Below are positions 21,084-33,879 of a stretch of 64,000 nt of DNA, piece after piece. The DNA is taken from positions 3,782,001 to 3,846,000 of the forward strand of contig CM065651.1 of assembly GCA_033220425.1 (NCBI GenBank), written 5' to 3'. This stretch comes from Lepraria neglecta. Taxonomy: Eukaryota > Ascomycota > Lecanoromycetes > Lecanorales > Stereocaulaceae. A program made the translations under genes and the position numbers. Position 1 is the first letter of the stretch; each line of letters opens with the position of its first letter. A model generated the notes under the pieces. That model was given only the letters and a program-made list of their open reading frames with translations. It was not told the origin of the DNA and ran no database searches.

Positions 21084-24000
21084 ATTACAATAGAGTAATT
21101 TTTAAATTAATAGCTACCCTAGCCCTACCCGAAGAACGCGTTTTTCGCGTTCTCCGTACCAAAATCCTATTAATCTATATTATTTAATACTACGTACTAA
21201 GGACGTAATAGACCTTCTAGAGACTAAACGAGGGGCCCTAATAGAGCTTAATATAATAGGAACCTATAGCAATATAAAATCAAGTATAGTAGTAGGTTTA
21301 TACCAAGACTAATTCTCGAGGAGTCTATTAGAGAGGACGAAAACCCCCTATTAAATAATAGACACACGGGACTCGTAGCGCTAACGCACGCCAAGCGTAC
21401 TATAGTCGCGAGCTAACTAAGACTTTGCTAAGCCTTCTATTATAATTACCTCCTCCTCCTAAAGGCTCGTCCTCAGGCCCTATTTCCTCAAGTATAGTAT
21501 ATATACCAATAGTAGGCGTTTCGAAAGCGGTATATATAATTTCGTTATACGGGAAGACTCGATAAAAACCTTTAAACCCCGGTAGAGAAACAAGGAAAAG
21601 AGTTTTCTACTACTTATAAGGCTTATAGCCTTACTACCCTTATTTCGCATGATTAAAGAGAGGTAAATCATAGCGATATATACTATAGTTATGCCAATAG
21701 TCAGGTATTTAGCTAAGTATATCATGCGCTTCCCTAGTCGAATCGCGATACCGTTTAAGTAGGCTCACTATAGGTGCTATTCAAGTAGGCTTATATAGGT
21801 ACTATTCAAGCAGGCTTACTATAGGTACCGTTCAAGTAGGCTCACTATAGGTATCGTTCAAGTAGGCTTACTATAGGTGCCGTTCAAGTAGGCTTACTAT
21901 AGGTACTATTCAAGTAGGCTTACTAGTTTCTATATCGTTTATTTAGACTTGCTAACTGGCTTATAAGCCGGTAGATAAGGTTTTATCTATAGTACTATCG
22001 GTATCGAGTAGGACCCCTAGATATTCGCTTACTAAGAGTATACTATAGCAGGTAGATAGACTCATCCTAGATCGACCGATCCTATATAGCTAGTATACTA
22101 CTACTATTTACTAGGAGGTACTAAAAGTACCCTCTATCCCAACGCTAATAATACCCTTTATATCGCTAGTTAACGATAGAGATTCTATATACTATTAAGG
22201 GCCGGCCTAGAGCGAGTCGATAGGGATAGAATAGATAATAGAAGGTTACCGTATATAGGCCAGGGCTATAATATTACGTATCTAGTACGCTTCAGTAGTT
22301 CTTCGCCGACGTCTCTATTTCGAGCTCTAAGCTTATAGCTTACCTTCTCCTTTACTATACCTCTAAAATACTAACCCTCGGCTACTCCCCGAGGTCCTAC
22401 TATAGGTAGTAGAATTTGCGCTTCGGGTACGTCGCTAATGTATTTATAGAACTTCTCCTATATCTATTACCTTCGCCTATTTGTAAAGGAGGGACTAACC
22501 CGTAAGTATTTACGGTACTATCGTAGGCTCCTAGCTAACGTCGCGCTTCTAGTTTACTAAGGTACTATCTTCTATAGTCCCGCCAAGAAGAAGGTAATAT
22601 ATAAAAAGTACGAGTACTATACCCGGAAGAAGCACTCGTGCGTACCGAGGTTGGATTCCTATATAGTTGCTTTGCTACGGGTACCTCTTCCTCCCTAGCG
22701 TCGTCCTCGGCGTGTATTTCAAGCTCTAGCTTATATCTATATATTAAATAAAACGGACTTCTCCCGGAGCTTGCTTATTAAGCTTGGTAATAGACGAATT
22801 CGGCTAGTATAAGGTATACTCCCCGTCAGCGGGCCGTTATCGCTCCGTGAACTAGGCTCCTCGCTGGCGGACCGTTGCTGCGCCCTAGGATCTGCGTCCC
22901 GCGGGCGCTACGATGTCGGACTACGGCTCAGCTCTTCGCTGGCGTTATACTACTATATACAAAGGTATTTAAAGACGTGAAGTGGTTATATTACTGGCAC
23001 AGTATAGATGGTTCTGTATTAGAACTAATCACTAAGGATCCTCAGGAAAGAAGTAGGTAGACCGCTCCTTAAGCTTCTTCCTGCGGGTAATATATAGCCG
23101 CTATCAGGCAGCTAGCGTACCACTGAGAACCTAGCTCCTGACAGCTGCCAAGTCGGTCGAATATCATTCCGATCCACGCCAGCGCTCCGCGCACTAAGAG
23201 ACATCGGAACAGCTTCACTAACAAGGCAGACCCCTTCTAACATGATAGTTAGTATTATAGCTAGCGATAGAAGACCCGCCTAGTTACTCTGCTACTTATC
23301 GTAGTAGATACGCAGATAATACTTAAGCGTTTGATTTTAGCGTTCTAATAGCTTATCGCCGATAGCTTCGTCTTTAGGTATATATATAGCACTATTATAT
23401 CTCGAAGACTTTACTTATCCTATATCTAAGACCCGGCGTTTACTATACGATAGAATCGCTTTTAGGCGTATATACTATTTCATAAAATACTATTATACTA
23501 GCGACTATATATAGAACGAGTTATTTATAACTAATAGTTCTAGTAATAGGATTAAGCTGAATACTAGCTACGTTATAAGTAGTTTAAGCCGGTATCTCGC
23601 CTAAGCTCCCTCGGCTTTAGGGTAGAGGTTTCCTAAGCCTTATTATATAATTTAAATAGGTCTTATTAACCGCGGCAAGTATAGATCCTAGTAGTTCAGC
23701 TTTTACCTCTACTACTAGATATTGCGTCTATACTACGTATATACTATATACCGTATACGTTACGCCTACTTCTAGAGTATTACCTCCCTTAGGAGTATCT
23801 AGCCTATATACCTTCCTAATTACCTTAAATATAGGGGTATAAATCCCCGCTATATTGGCTAGCTTCTGCTGTAGAGTTAGCAATAAGAGATTTATAGATA
23901 TATTCGCGCCTATATAATCAGGGCGTCTCGACGGCGCATCGGCTTATCTACGTCTACATCTTCTAACCTATTGGCTAGATCCACTAATTCTAACCTCTTT

Positions 24001-24224
24001 TACGGTACTGGAATAGTTATTAGTACTACTTTGCGTAGTTTAGTCTAAGCTTCGTAAGGAAGATACTCCCTTAGTAGAATTCATCTATCGGGGGTAACTA
24101 GTCTTCGAGGTTCTTTTAGTACTAATCGAATAGTCTAATAGACTAGTTATTTCTCTAATAGGCGTCCTGGATCTCCTAAAAGGTCCGTATTTGGCGGTTT
24201 ATAGGGTTTCTTACTCTAACCGAT
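21084..24224. mobile_element. RIP-mutated repeat of unknown type
   Basis: Similarity to family A stops near 21083 and the hAT terminal repeat starts at 24225. In between there is no recognisable transposase or reverse transcriptase. A coding-like plus frame is seen at about 22560-23060 (KKHSCVPRLDSYIVALLRVP), and a less mutated patch, richer in CpA, lies at about 22850-23230. A 26-bp tandem array is at 21755-21925. It may be the left part of the Gypsy element whose chromodomain lies at 31549-32593, split by the hAT insertion, but I cannot show that. Confidence 0.4.
21755..21925. repeat. 26-bp tandem array, about 6.5 copies
   Basis: The unit is CAAGTAGGCTTACTATAGGT followed by GCCGTT, with small variations. 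Its reverse complement, AGTGAGCCTRCTTGAACGGC plus ACC, is the repeated motif inside the short LTR element at 36359-37743. Confidence 0.9.
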
Positions 24225-27200
24225 TATAGCCCGGAAAGATATAGGATGGTATGGGATATTGGCTCTCTTACCCATCTCGGGGTATAGTATAGTATCAAGG
24301 TCTAAAATCCCATACCATTGGTAGGAGGTATGGGATGTTAGTAGGATATCCTACGGTATAGGATATTAGTGGGATCAATCTATAGTATAGGATATTTTCG
24401 GGATATCCTAGTAGCGAATAAGATAATACTTTATATAAATACTAAAAAGTAATATCTAGAATAATAACTAGAACTTAGGTAAAGTATATTTCTAAAGTTA
24501 TAGTTCTGCAAGAGTAGGGGAGAGTAAGTTATATAGAGTGTTCAAACTAAGCATTTCATTCAAGCTATATATTCATTAAACTTTATACCCCGTCTTATCC
24601 TAACTAGCCTAGTATACTAAAGGGACTCCAAATGGCTATATAAGGCGTTTGTATAGCTGAATATCTTTTTACTGCAACGTGACACGCTTAGCGTAAATAG
24701 TATACAGGTTATAGTCTATTTCAAGAGCTATATATTAGAGTTTATAATAGAAATAATATAGAAGTAGTAGTCTTACCTTCGAGAAAACGCACTATAAAAG
24801 CTTCTACTACTTCTTGCAGAGCTTCTATCGCAGACCTTTAATACCTGAAATATCCTTATAACGCCCCAAATTCTCTCTATATATCTATCGAAACCTCCCG
24901 TACTAAACGACCGAACGGTGCTTTGGGAATGAGTAACTCTTGGGATTTCTAGAAACGGCGGATTTCACGGAGAGCTTTGGCTGTAAATAGCTATTAGTCG
25001 TATACGGTAGGTAGAATAATAACTAGAAAGACCTACTTCCTAACTTGACCCTGCTCTTTCTACGACCAGCTCTTAAGCCGGATCTAGGAAGGCCGGTCGT
25101 AGGAATAGATATAATAGCCTTACGCGCTGTACTCTTGCGCGCTGCCTATACTAGTATATTAGCTATAAAAGATTCAAGAAAACTCCGCAAAAATATATAC
25201 TTCCTAGCGTCGTCGTTGGGCAGCAGGAATCGTCCTTGACTTCGGGACTTTTTTGCCGATAGTAGGTACTATAATCAAGGATTAGAACGAACGAGGGGAT
25301 GTTTTAACTGGAAAGTAGATATTTACTAGTAATATTCTAGGGTAGTTATAAAGATAAAAGTTCAATATTACAAGATTATTTTATCATAGATTATAGAATA
25401 GTAAATATCGAAATTCTTATTTCTACTCAACTTCCTACTATTATATTACACGCTATATATATTCGTTTACTACCTAAAAAGTTTTACTCAAAGTCTTTTT
25501 TCAAACGCTATTTACTAATATATTATTAGGAAATTCTATAGTTAATTATAGTTATAATTCTAGTTAGTAGACGTGTTTACTTTGTTCTAGTTAATATTTA
25601 TACTAGTAGCGGGTAATATAACGCTAGTAAGGGTAAACAAGGATATTACTACCTAATCGGGTTTAGTAGCTAAACCACCCTTAACATGACAAATTTCATC
25701 TAATCTCCTACCTTTTTTTTCAAATTCCTTAGCCAATTTCTACGAGATAGTAAATATAGGTCGCGGTAAGTATATATTAGTACTTCTAACTACAATAATA
25801 CCTAGAATTAACTAATACTATAGCGAAACGTAACGTAACAATTCCGACGATGGGGGGATAGAAGGTAGAGTTTAGTCTTATAGATAATTGTATAAGTTTT
25901 TATTCCATCTCTTATACGCTTGTTTTAATCTTTTCGTAGCTATTAAAGAAGAAGCCCTTAATAGTAATAATTCTGAGCCTAGCGATAAAACCTTTGAAAC
26001 TCGATCTCGACGTGGATATATTAGTCGACCCCGTAGTGTATAGCCGAAACGTAAGGTACCGGATAATTTGAGTAAGAATATAAATACCAAGAGATTAAGA
26101 TATCGTATAGATACTTTTATAGATAAGGAAAAGGAGTTAGAGAATACAAAGAAAGCGGATAATACGGCAATTAGATATCAAATTAGGAAATATATATTAT
26201 TAGATGCGTATCAAAACGCTATAGAGGAGGAGAGGATAAAGCGAAAGGCGAAGCTTAGGCAGGAAGTTAAAGACAAGAGGTTAGTCTTCCCAATTCTAGT
26301 TATTATTCTAGTTATCTAATATTTTTCTAGAATTGCAAATAGTATCTATACTACCGTAGTAGCACATCGTCTATCATTGCAGGTGACTCTAAAGATCGTC
26401 GTGTATATAGATAATAATAGTAATAATAATAATAATAGAGACCCGGTATAGAGTAATATAGATAACGAAGAAGCTGAAAAGGGTATACTATACCCCTATA
26501 ATAACTATTAGCTCTAGTATACTAACACAATAGGTCTATAGATCCAATACTCTTAGCTACGCGTAAGCAAGATACTATTATCGATTATAGAAAATGTAGG
26601 ACTCTACGTGATAACTGGCCTACCGATTAGGAGCTCTTAGAGGAGTATAGTAGGGTATCGAAAAATAATATATATAACTACAAAGTCTCAATTTTCGTTA
26701 AATACCAGAATATATAGCGCTACTCGATCCGAAGCCTGCTAAATAAGTTAGTACACTTGGAAGGATACGCTAATCTTGGATACTGCCCTCGCTACTACTA
26801 TAGTAGTCTATTTCCCCCGGTAATCAAAGTATATAATTTCAAAACTATCGACTTATTATTCTATAAGATTAGTATACTAACTCGTTTAGAATAGCAAAGT
26901 CTATACCGAGCCGCTTCCCCCTCCCCATAACTTTTTCACTCGTCGAGAGCAAGCGGTATAGCGAAATATGGCAAGCTATATTAACGATAGGCGTTTTAAA
27001 GACTATAACAACCCTAATAAAGTCAAGCTCCTAGGACTAGCCTATTAGTAGCCAGATAATTATAAGCGGGGTGCGCGTGACTTTAAGCCGGATACGAATG
27101 AGGAGAATACAAGGGAGGCTTATCTTTTGATTATTCAAGGCTATAGTAATTAGGTTCCTCGGGATTTCTATCATCTTGTACCTTCTATAGATGAACTAGC

Positions 27201-28799
27201 TCTTTTACTACGAGATATACTTCCGTTTCTTTTGTAAATAGTAGTATATTACTAATGTCTAAGCTTCGCACTCTAGATGATTTTCTAGTCATTATTGTAG
27301 TTATTAAAAGAAGCGCTACTACTAAATCAAAATACTTTTAGCAAAACTGAATATATTAAGTTACTATACACTCCTATCTATAAAGACATTTTACATCGTA
27401 GCTTTCTAATAAGTGCCATATCTTTCGCTTACAAAGTAACTCTTTTTGTATAGTATACGCATAGTTACGCTACTAGTACTTTATCAATATTCTTTTCAAT
27501 TCGAACTTTTTCCTAAAGATTAATATACTACTAAACTCGTTAGTAAGCTTAGCCTCCGCGGCTTCTTAAAGTATACTTAAAGTAGAGGATTATATTCGAA
27601 GCGGCTCTCATGAAAGATTTAATAATATTTCCCTTATAAGCCGACTAAACACCAGTCGCGGGATAACTAGCTCTGTTAATTTCTATAGCCGACGAATTTC
27701 TAGTAATACGCGAGCTGTGATAGTATTTTAGTTGAAGTATAATTTACTTGTAGTTTAGACTTACTGCCAGCTTTAAATTTGCGTGACCGAGGTAATCGTT
27801 TTTTAGTCTTCCGTACTGGTCGACGTTTCGCGCCTTACTTGCGGCTCTATAACTTTTAAGTCTGCGAAGGTTTCCGTAGAGCTTAATTTCCGTCGGTAGA
27901 TCGACTATTATCATTCTCCCTAGGATTTGGTTAGGCTCCTAGCCTACTATTAGCGCTGAGCTGAGACGCTAAGCTACTATTAGATCCTTGTGGAAATATA
28001 GGGCTAGCTTGAGGCCCCGATTCCGATACTATTCCAGAGTGTTGGACATTATAGTAGGTATCAAGTGTTATACGGCTCGTCGGTTCAGGTTCAGGCCCGG
28101 CAGGTTATTAGGAACCTGTAGAACTGCTATTTGAAAGTATTAACGATATACTAAGGTTTTTATTTTGATAAGGGGAAAAGTAGGGGACCGAGAGGTTATT
28201 ATAAGAAGGTCTCGGAGATTAATATCGGTTAGTTAGTAAATAACGCTAGAATATTAGAGCCAATACTCGATACTAAATTGGGTAAGTAGGTTTCCTATTA
28301 ACTAGGTAATAGCTAGAACTATAACTATAAACGTAAAAGCTTAGTTTAGTAGAAAACTTTATAATTAAGAGTCGCGTCGAAACTTATAGCTTATATATAT
28401 AGAGCTTCTATAGTTCCTTCGCCCTCTTAAGCTATTATATTTAATCTTAATTCCGATAAGAATCTCTCGAACCACCTCTAATTCTCTTTGATAAGCTTTA
28501 CTATTTCGAGATATTATTAATTATCTAATCTAGTAGTATTTTAACTCCGTTCTTTAATAAGAATTCTTCTAGTACTCTAGCGAGTATCGATTTTAAGCGC
28601 AAAGGTAATAATAAAGGCTACTTTATCTTTAACCTTACTAAAAAGGAGTAGTAGATAACTTAGTAGAACAAGATAGTATAGGCTATACGGAATTCTAGCA
28701 AAACTGAGTATTAACGTTCTAATATTAACTAGGGCTCGATAATAAGAAAGAGTAATAAATAGGACTATTTTCGGGAGTATACTCTTATCGCTAATAGGG

Positions 28800-30980
28800 A
28801 GCTATATATTATCTACTACTACTGCGATAAAGTAATTGCCTACCCTTTGATAGGGTATAGAATAACCGGGATAAAAATATATCTTACCTCAAAGGGATAT
28901 ATTAAGAAGTTAGGTCTTAGTAATTTATAGTAGACGATAATTATCGAAGGGTACTAAAATTATATACGTCTTATATTTAAGTTAATCTCGGGCCCTTAAT
29001 AACTATAATAATAACTAGAATATATATATAATAGTCTAACCCTTTTTTTTAGAGGAAATAGAACTAGCTTACTAGACTACTATTAGGCGGCCGTACCCTT
29101 ATACGGGAAGACTTCCTAGAATAATTTCGTCGTTGGATAATAGCTACCGGTATACTATTTAGTATTACTAATAACCCTGAGACGTTGCGACTCTTCCGAT
29201 ATCTTGATCAAAATCTATATTTAGAGTTAGTATCTATAATAAGGAATCGCCTTATAAGAAAGGTCGAGGAGATTGAAAAGGGTCTTCTTAAGGACCTACC
29301 TTATAACGATTCTAAGGTCTCCTTGACCCTAGATTACTAGTCGGTATCAAATCGTCAGTTATATATAGCGATTATTAGCTTCTTTATTAATAAGAATTAG
29401 AGGTAGTATAAAAGTCTCCTTAGGTTTAAATATATCGAAGGTTAATATACTAGCGTAAGACTTAGTCGAATTATTAACCTAATCCTTATAAAGTATAAGC
29501 TTCAAGATTATCTCCTCGCCCTTATAACGGATAATACTAGTAATAATAGTACGCTCTATCACGACCTGATTTCATACCTTCCGGAAACTAATTTTAATAA
29601 CTACCTCGACCTCGGAGAAGATAAGCCTACGTAGTCTCTACAACACGTCCTATATATAGCGTATATTATCTAACTAGCTTTGAAGGAACTCCTTAGGAAA
29701 GTTTATATTAATCCTACCAATAAGGAATTCTAAAGAAACTAGATTGAAGATAAAGAGTAGAAGAATATTCGGGTAACGAGTAGGGGTCTCCCAATAACCT
29801 TAGCCAAGGTAAAGACTTTCTAGTTATCTTTCTAGTTACTATCTACTAATTAGAAGAAGGTTCGAAAGACTATAGTTTATATTAATACGAGTAGTCAGCG
29901 TAAGGAGGCCTTTAACGATATATAGCGAGAGCGGCTTAGAGATAATAGCGTACTAGTCCCTACGGACCAACTAGCTTCTAACGAGGAAAGGTATTAATAA
30001 AAACGACCCCTTAAGCTTTTCCAGGATGTTAAAACTCGATAGGACTCAACTTATTATATACTAATACGAGCCTATTTACTTCGTTAAGATATAGACTATT
30101 ATTTCGAGGAGAGATTAGGTAACTACCTAAAACTAAACAACGAGGAATAGTTACAGGTTGAATATCTAATCTAGCTTACTAAGCCTTTCTATATTTTTAT
30201 AAAGCTGATAAGTAAAGGGAAGGAAGTAATAATTCATTATATCTTCAATATCTATAATAGGGTTTTTGACTATATCGAGAAGGAAATCTGGCGACTAAGA
30301 CGCAAACGGGTTATTTAGAAAATCGAACTTCTAAGGGCTCTTAAGGCCGCTCGGGAGAAGTTGACTTCATACTATAGCCACACGTAATCAGGGTTGGGAT
30401 ACCTATATGGGCAAGCGACACTTCTACGCCCAAGTCACGGGGATACCACGTTCAAAGGCAATAGCTAGAAGGTTAAACCACATCAAGAGCCATAGGCGGA
30501 GGTCTATTAGAAAGCGCTCCAACGAACATTCGAGAATTACAAAAATCTCGACAGTAACAGCCAAGTGTAAAGGGCTGAGCGATCAAGGGGTCGGTCGGCT
30601 AATACGCTTGATAACGTTCTAGACGAGAGTATTTATATAGAACCAAATGATATTAGAGAAGACCAGCTTATATGGTACAAAAAGCACTATAAGTATTCTA
30701 GTCATTATTCTAGTTATTAGTTACTAATTATAATTCTTTAATAGCACCCTTCGAGCACTTGAAGTCTAAGCCAATCTTGGAGTAGTAGAAGATCTTGGAG
30801 CCTTAATACCCTACCGTTGCCCGTATAGCTCGTGATATCCTTGCGGCTGGAGCGGCAGGCGTTGCCTGTAAGCGATACTTCTCAATTACTAGGCAGCATT
30901 ATGGGAGTCAAAAACACTATTCACCTACGACCTTCCGCGCACTAATAATGGTTCTTTATACTAAAAACCAGCAGAATCAA
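28800..30980 (+). pseudogene. hAT transposase (decayed)
   Basis: Plus-strand stretches match the family in order. A BED-finger-like part lies near 28800-28950. FRRWIIATGILFSITNNPET is followed by a region with SNRQLYIAIISFFI and ALITDNTSNNSTLYHDLI, the RNase-H-like catalytic core with its Asp-Asn motif. LRRKRVIQKIELLRALKAAR follows, and near 30820-31000 the C-terminal dimerisation (hATC) part with YPTVARIARDILAAGAAG. Many in-frame stops interrupt it. A short ORF at 30407-30622 is in another frame and is a shadow. This is the family's usual domain order, and catalysis would be DNA cut-and-paste with 8-bp duplications. Confidence 0.75.
30360..30640. other. Patch with little RIP inside the hAT element
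   Basis: CpA and TpG reappear at normal frequency over about 280 bp within the transposase region, while the sequence on both sides is depleted. It lies within the decayed transposase frame. Possible explanations are gene conversion from an unmutated copy or patchy RIP. Confidence 0.5.
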
Positions 30981-31548
30981 TTAGAATAGGCTAGGCTTGA
31001 CCTAGATAGTAACCTAAGTATATCGCAGGAAGAAAAGAAGGTCGATAGTAATATACGCGAAACCCAGGCGACGGATGATTATATTACCTATATTAGCGAT
31101 AACGACGAAAACCGGGGGAATAATATAGTAAGGAAGCTCTACCCTCTAAAGATTTTACTAACAAGTTATTAGTAATAGCGAGCTGAAAGACGTTCGTATA
31201 GTCAAAGAGGGTCGACGTTAATAGATCCAAATACGCCAAAGAGGCTAAAAGATAATATAGAAGCGTAGTTATCAAATAAGGTTAGAGTAGAAGGTTTAGG
31301 GGTACTTAGTAAAATTTCTAGGGAGGAGAATAGGAATAAGGATGCTCGACAATAAGAGGCCTAGAAGTAATCGGGGATAGTAGCTATCTTACGGCGTAAG
31401 CGATAGAAATTATAATAAGTTTTATAGTTATTATTCTAGTTATTAGTCTAGTTATTATAAGATTAAAAAGAATATAATTAAGATATAAAATATTATCTTA
31501 TCCGCTACTAGGATATCCTATAAATATCCTATATCTTTCCGGGCTATA

Positions 31549-32593
31549 CGAAATAGGAAGCTAGAGTTTAAGAAATTCGGTCTATCCCTTATTATAGACG
31601 TTATTAGCTTATAGTCGTACTAACTAAAGCTACCGGATAGCTGGCGAATTTATAATATATTCTATATATTCTTACTAGAAAAGGACTCTTTAAAGTAGAG
31701 GGAGATAAGCTAAAGCCTAGAGGATATAGAATTCGACGAGGGCGATATATAGGACTATATTATCGCTAGTATTATAGATAGTATAATTTTTAAACCCGGT
31801 GAGGATAGTAAAGTAGAAGGTCTATACTATTAAATCTATTAGGAAGGTTATCCTAATTTAGAGGATACTTAGGAACCCTTCGAGGGGGTCTCTTATCTAT
31901 AGAAGCTATTAGGAAAGTTTTATAAAGAATACCCTAATAGGCCTATAGTAGAATCGGTAGCCGCTAGAAGGAGGCTATAATAACGTATTCTAAAGAGACC
32001 TATATCTATAAATAAGGGTAAGGGTAGAAGAAAGCGTTAATATCCGTAGCGATACTATAAATAATAGTACTCTTTTATCTATTTTCCTATCTACTAAAGA
32101 GATTTTTATAGTTTTAATAAGACTAAGGCGTTATATAGGATACAAGGATTAAAGTTTAAAAGATATTAATTTAACTAATCGACTCGGACTTCGAGTCGGA
32201 TTTCGTCTACTCGATAGTCGTCTAATAATTACTAGCGTATTAGTATAATATCTATATAATAGGGTATCGGCGTACTATAAAGCTGCTCCGATAGGGGTAG
32301 CTAATTGCTATTATTCTTTCTACGCTTACTATCTTATAGAAGCTCGTCTTAGAAAAGGGAGGATAATTATAAAGGCCGATTATAGAGATACTAGACCAGG
32401 TTCGGGAGACTATCCCTCTAGTACGGCTATACGATAGCGTAAGTCGTATAGTGGATCGGCTTGATATAAGGGTATAATCTCCCTCGATAAAAGTATTGTC
32501 TCTAAGGACTCCTATCTAAGTTCCTCAGGATTTAGTCTATCTAGTAGCAAATCTACTAGTTATATTAGTCACGTATACCTAGACCCCGTTATA
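31549..32593 (+). mobile_element. 3' part of a plus-strand Gypsy chromovirus
   Basis: The plus strand reads an integrase C-terminal part (NRKLEFKKFG, LPDSWRIYN) and a chromodomain at about 31730-31970 (DYIIASIIDSIIFKPGEDSK, then YYQ-type and WEPFEGV-like positions, then LLGKFYKEYPNRPIVESVAA). It ends where family-A sequence resumes at 32594. No LTR can be bounded here. It is distinct from elements A, B, C and D. Confidence 0.65.
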
Positions 32594-33879
32594 TAATACC
32601 TAGATAATACTTCTATATTCGTCTCTTCCTCGAATAAATATACCTATTTATTATATTCCTAAGGGATAGAGGGTATATCTATTCCTCTCTTAACTCTTAC
32701 TTCGTTATCCCGCTAACCTTTACTAGTAACTATAGAGTTAGACTATCTTTTAGCATCGTTCTTATATAAAGCTAACGTAATATATACCTCGATCGGTCTT
32801 CGGTTCGACTTCTTATCTACTATTAAATACTACTAATACGTAGGTATAATCCTAGTAATATTTCTAGATCGATCTATTTTGAGTACTCCTCGAGCCTAAT
32901 CGATTATTAGGTTATACTTCTTTAACTAAAGTATTTCTAAAATTATATAATAGATAGCTATCCTAATAATATTAAAGGTAATCTCCTTATAGTAGCGCTG
33001 AATTATAATAGATAATAAAAGTATCTCTTCGTCTACCTTTTCTATTAATAGTATTAACTCGTTAGCTATCTAAAGATTATACTACTACGACTTCTTTCGA
33101 GTTAGTATTCTAGTTATTTATACTAGATCTCGTGAAATAAAGTTTCTAGTAGCTCTAGAATCTATTATCGCAACGGTCCGCTATCTATTAACAATTACCG
33201 GTATTTTTATATATATATTATACTACGCGGAATACAAATATTATTTAGAGGTTAATATATTAATCTCCTTATAGCTACCTCTACTATAAGGGATTACTCT
33301 TTTCCCTAATTAGGAAGGAATCCTATAAATTCTTTCTATCTTATATATTTTTGATATTTTTTATAGAGGTATATATACTATTCTATTATATAATATTCTT
33401 CTATATTCGGATTATAGACTAACTCTCGTCGTAGGTTATTCGTCTATATCTATCCGTTTCCTAGAAAAGATACGAAGTTAAGTACGATACTCTAAATAGT
33501 AAGCAAGTACTCCTATATATAGTAATAGGAAATCCCGCCAAGCTTTCTATAATCGCTTTGATTATACTACGCTTATTACGTTTATCTTTCTTAATCACTT
33601 TGATCGTACTGCGCTTATTACGCTTATCGCTTAATATACTAAGCCTTTAGGGTCTTATCCGAGTCGAGTATAGTCTAGTCTAACTTATACTATAATAGAT
33701 ACTACTCTATAAAGACGTATCTCTAGTTATAGCTCCTAGTCTTAATATTAGCTCCCTCTCCTAGATTTCTCGTCCTAAGAAACTATCTATCCTTTATACT
33801 ACCTCGTCGTATAAAATATTTAAATAAACTAACCGTCCGTCGAACGGAACTAGCTAGTAAGCTTTCCGAATTCGTGATA

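Larger units (their letters stand above)
24454..31457. repeat. Dispersed TTCTAGTTATTATTCTAG motif in the hAT element
   Basis: The motif occurs at 24454-24472 (reverse orientation), 26293-26317, 30695-30720 and 31425-31457. The outermost copies are inverted relative to each other and lie about 230 and 90 bp from the element ends. This resembles subterminal transposase-binding repeats of hAT elements. The 24454/26317 pair could instead mark the ends of a nested 1.9-kb insertion. Confidence 0.45.
24225..31548 (+). mobile_element. hAT-superfamily DNA transposon, 7.3 kb
   Basis: Terminal inverted repeats start TATAGCCCGGAAAGATATAG at 24225 and are mirrored at 31528-31548. A second inverted match (CTAGTAGCGRATAAGATAAT) lies just inside both ends. 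On the left, about 110 bp of GGTATGGGATATT-type repeats separates the two parts. The transposase is read on the plus strand at about 28800-30980. An 8-bp target duplication is expected for hAT, but I do not see one. The length is well above that of a simple hAT, and 24470-28500 holds other sequence, including an ORF at 26068-26319. The element is RIP-mutated with some less affected patches. Confidence 0.7.
10839..33470 (-). mobile_element. Gypsy/chromovirus family A, copy A1, broken and interrupted
   Basis: Its 3' LTR is 10839-11238, and going right the pol is read on the minus strand. The sequence shows a chromodomain (around 11815-11900), integrase C-terminal region (about 11900-12400), integrase and RNase H (about 13250-13450, with a DYKNLPNF-type motif). 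The copy is interrupted by element B at 13608/21004 and continues to 21083. An unidentified tract, the hAT element and another Gypsy piece follow. A family-A protease/gag-like segment at 32594-33470 is probably its far end. Compared with A2, roughly 850 bp between the two halves is missing. The polypurine tract lies beside the left LTR, which fixes the orientation. The element is heavily RIP-mutated and not functional. Confidence 0.75.

Noticed and set aside
21755-21925. CRISPR-like array
   Set aside because: The 26-bp units are contiguous without spacers, and the genome is eukaryotic.
22850-23230. Structured RNA gene (rRNA or tRNA)
   Set aside because: The GC-rich patch suggested it, but no tRNA cloverleaf or rRNA core motif could be found.
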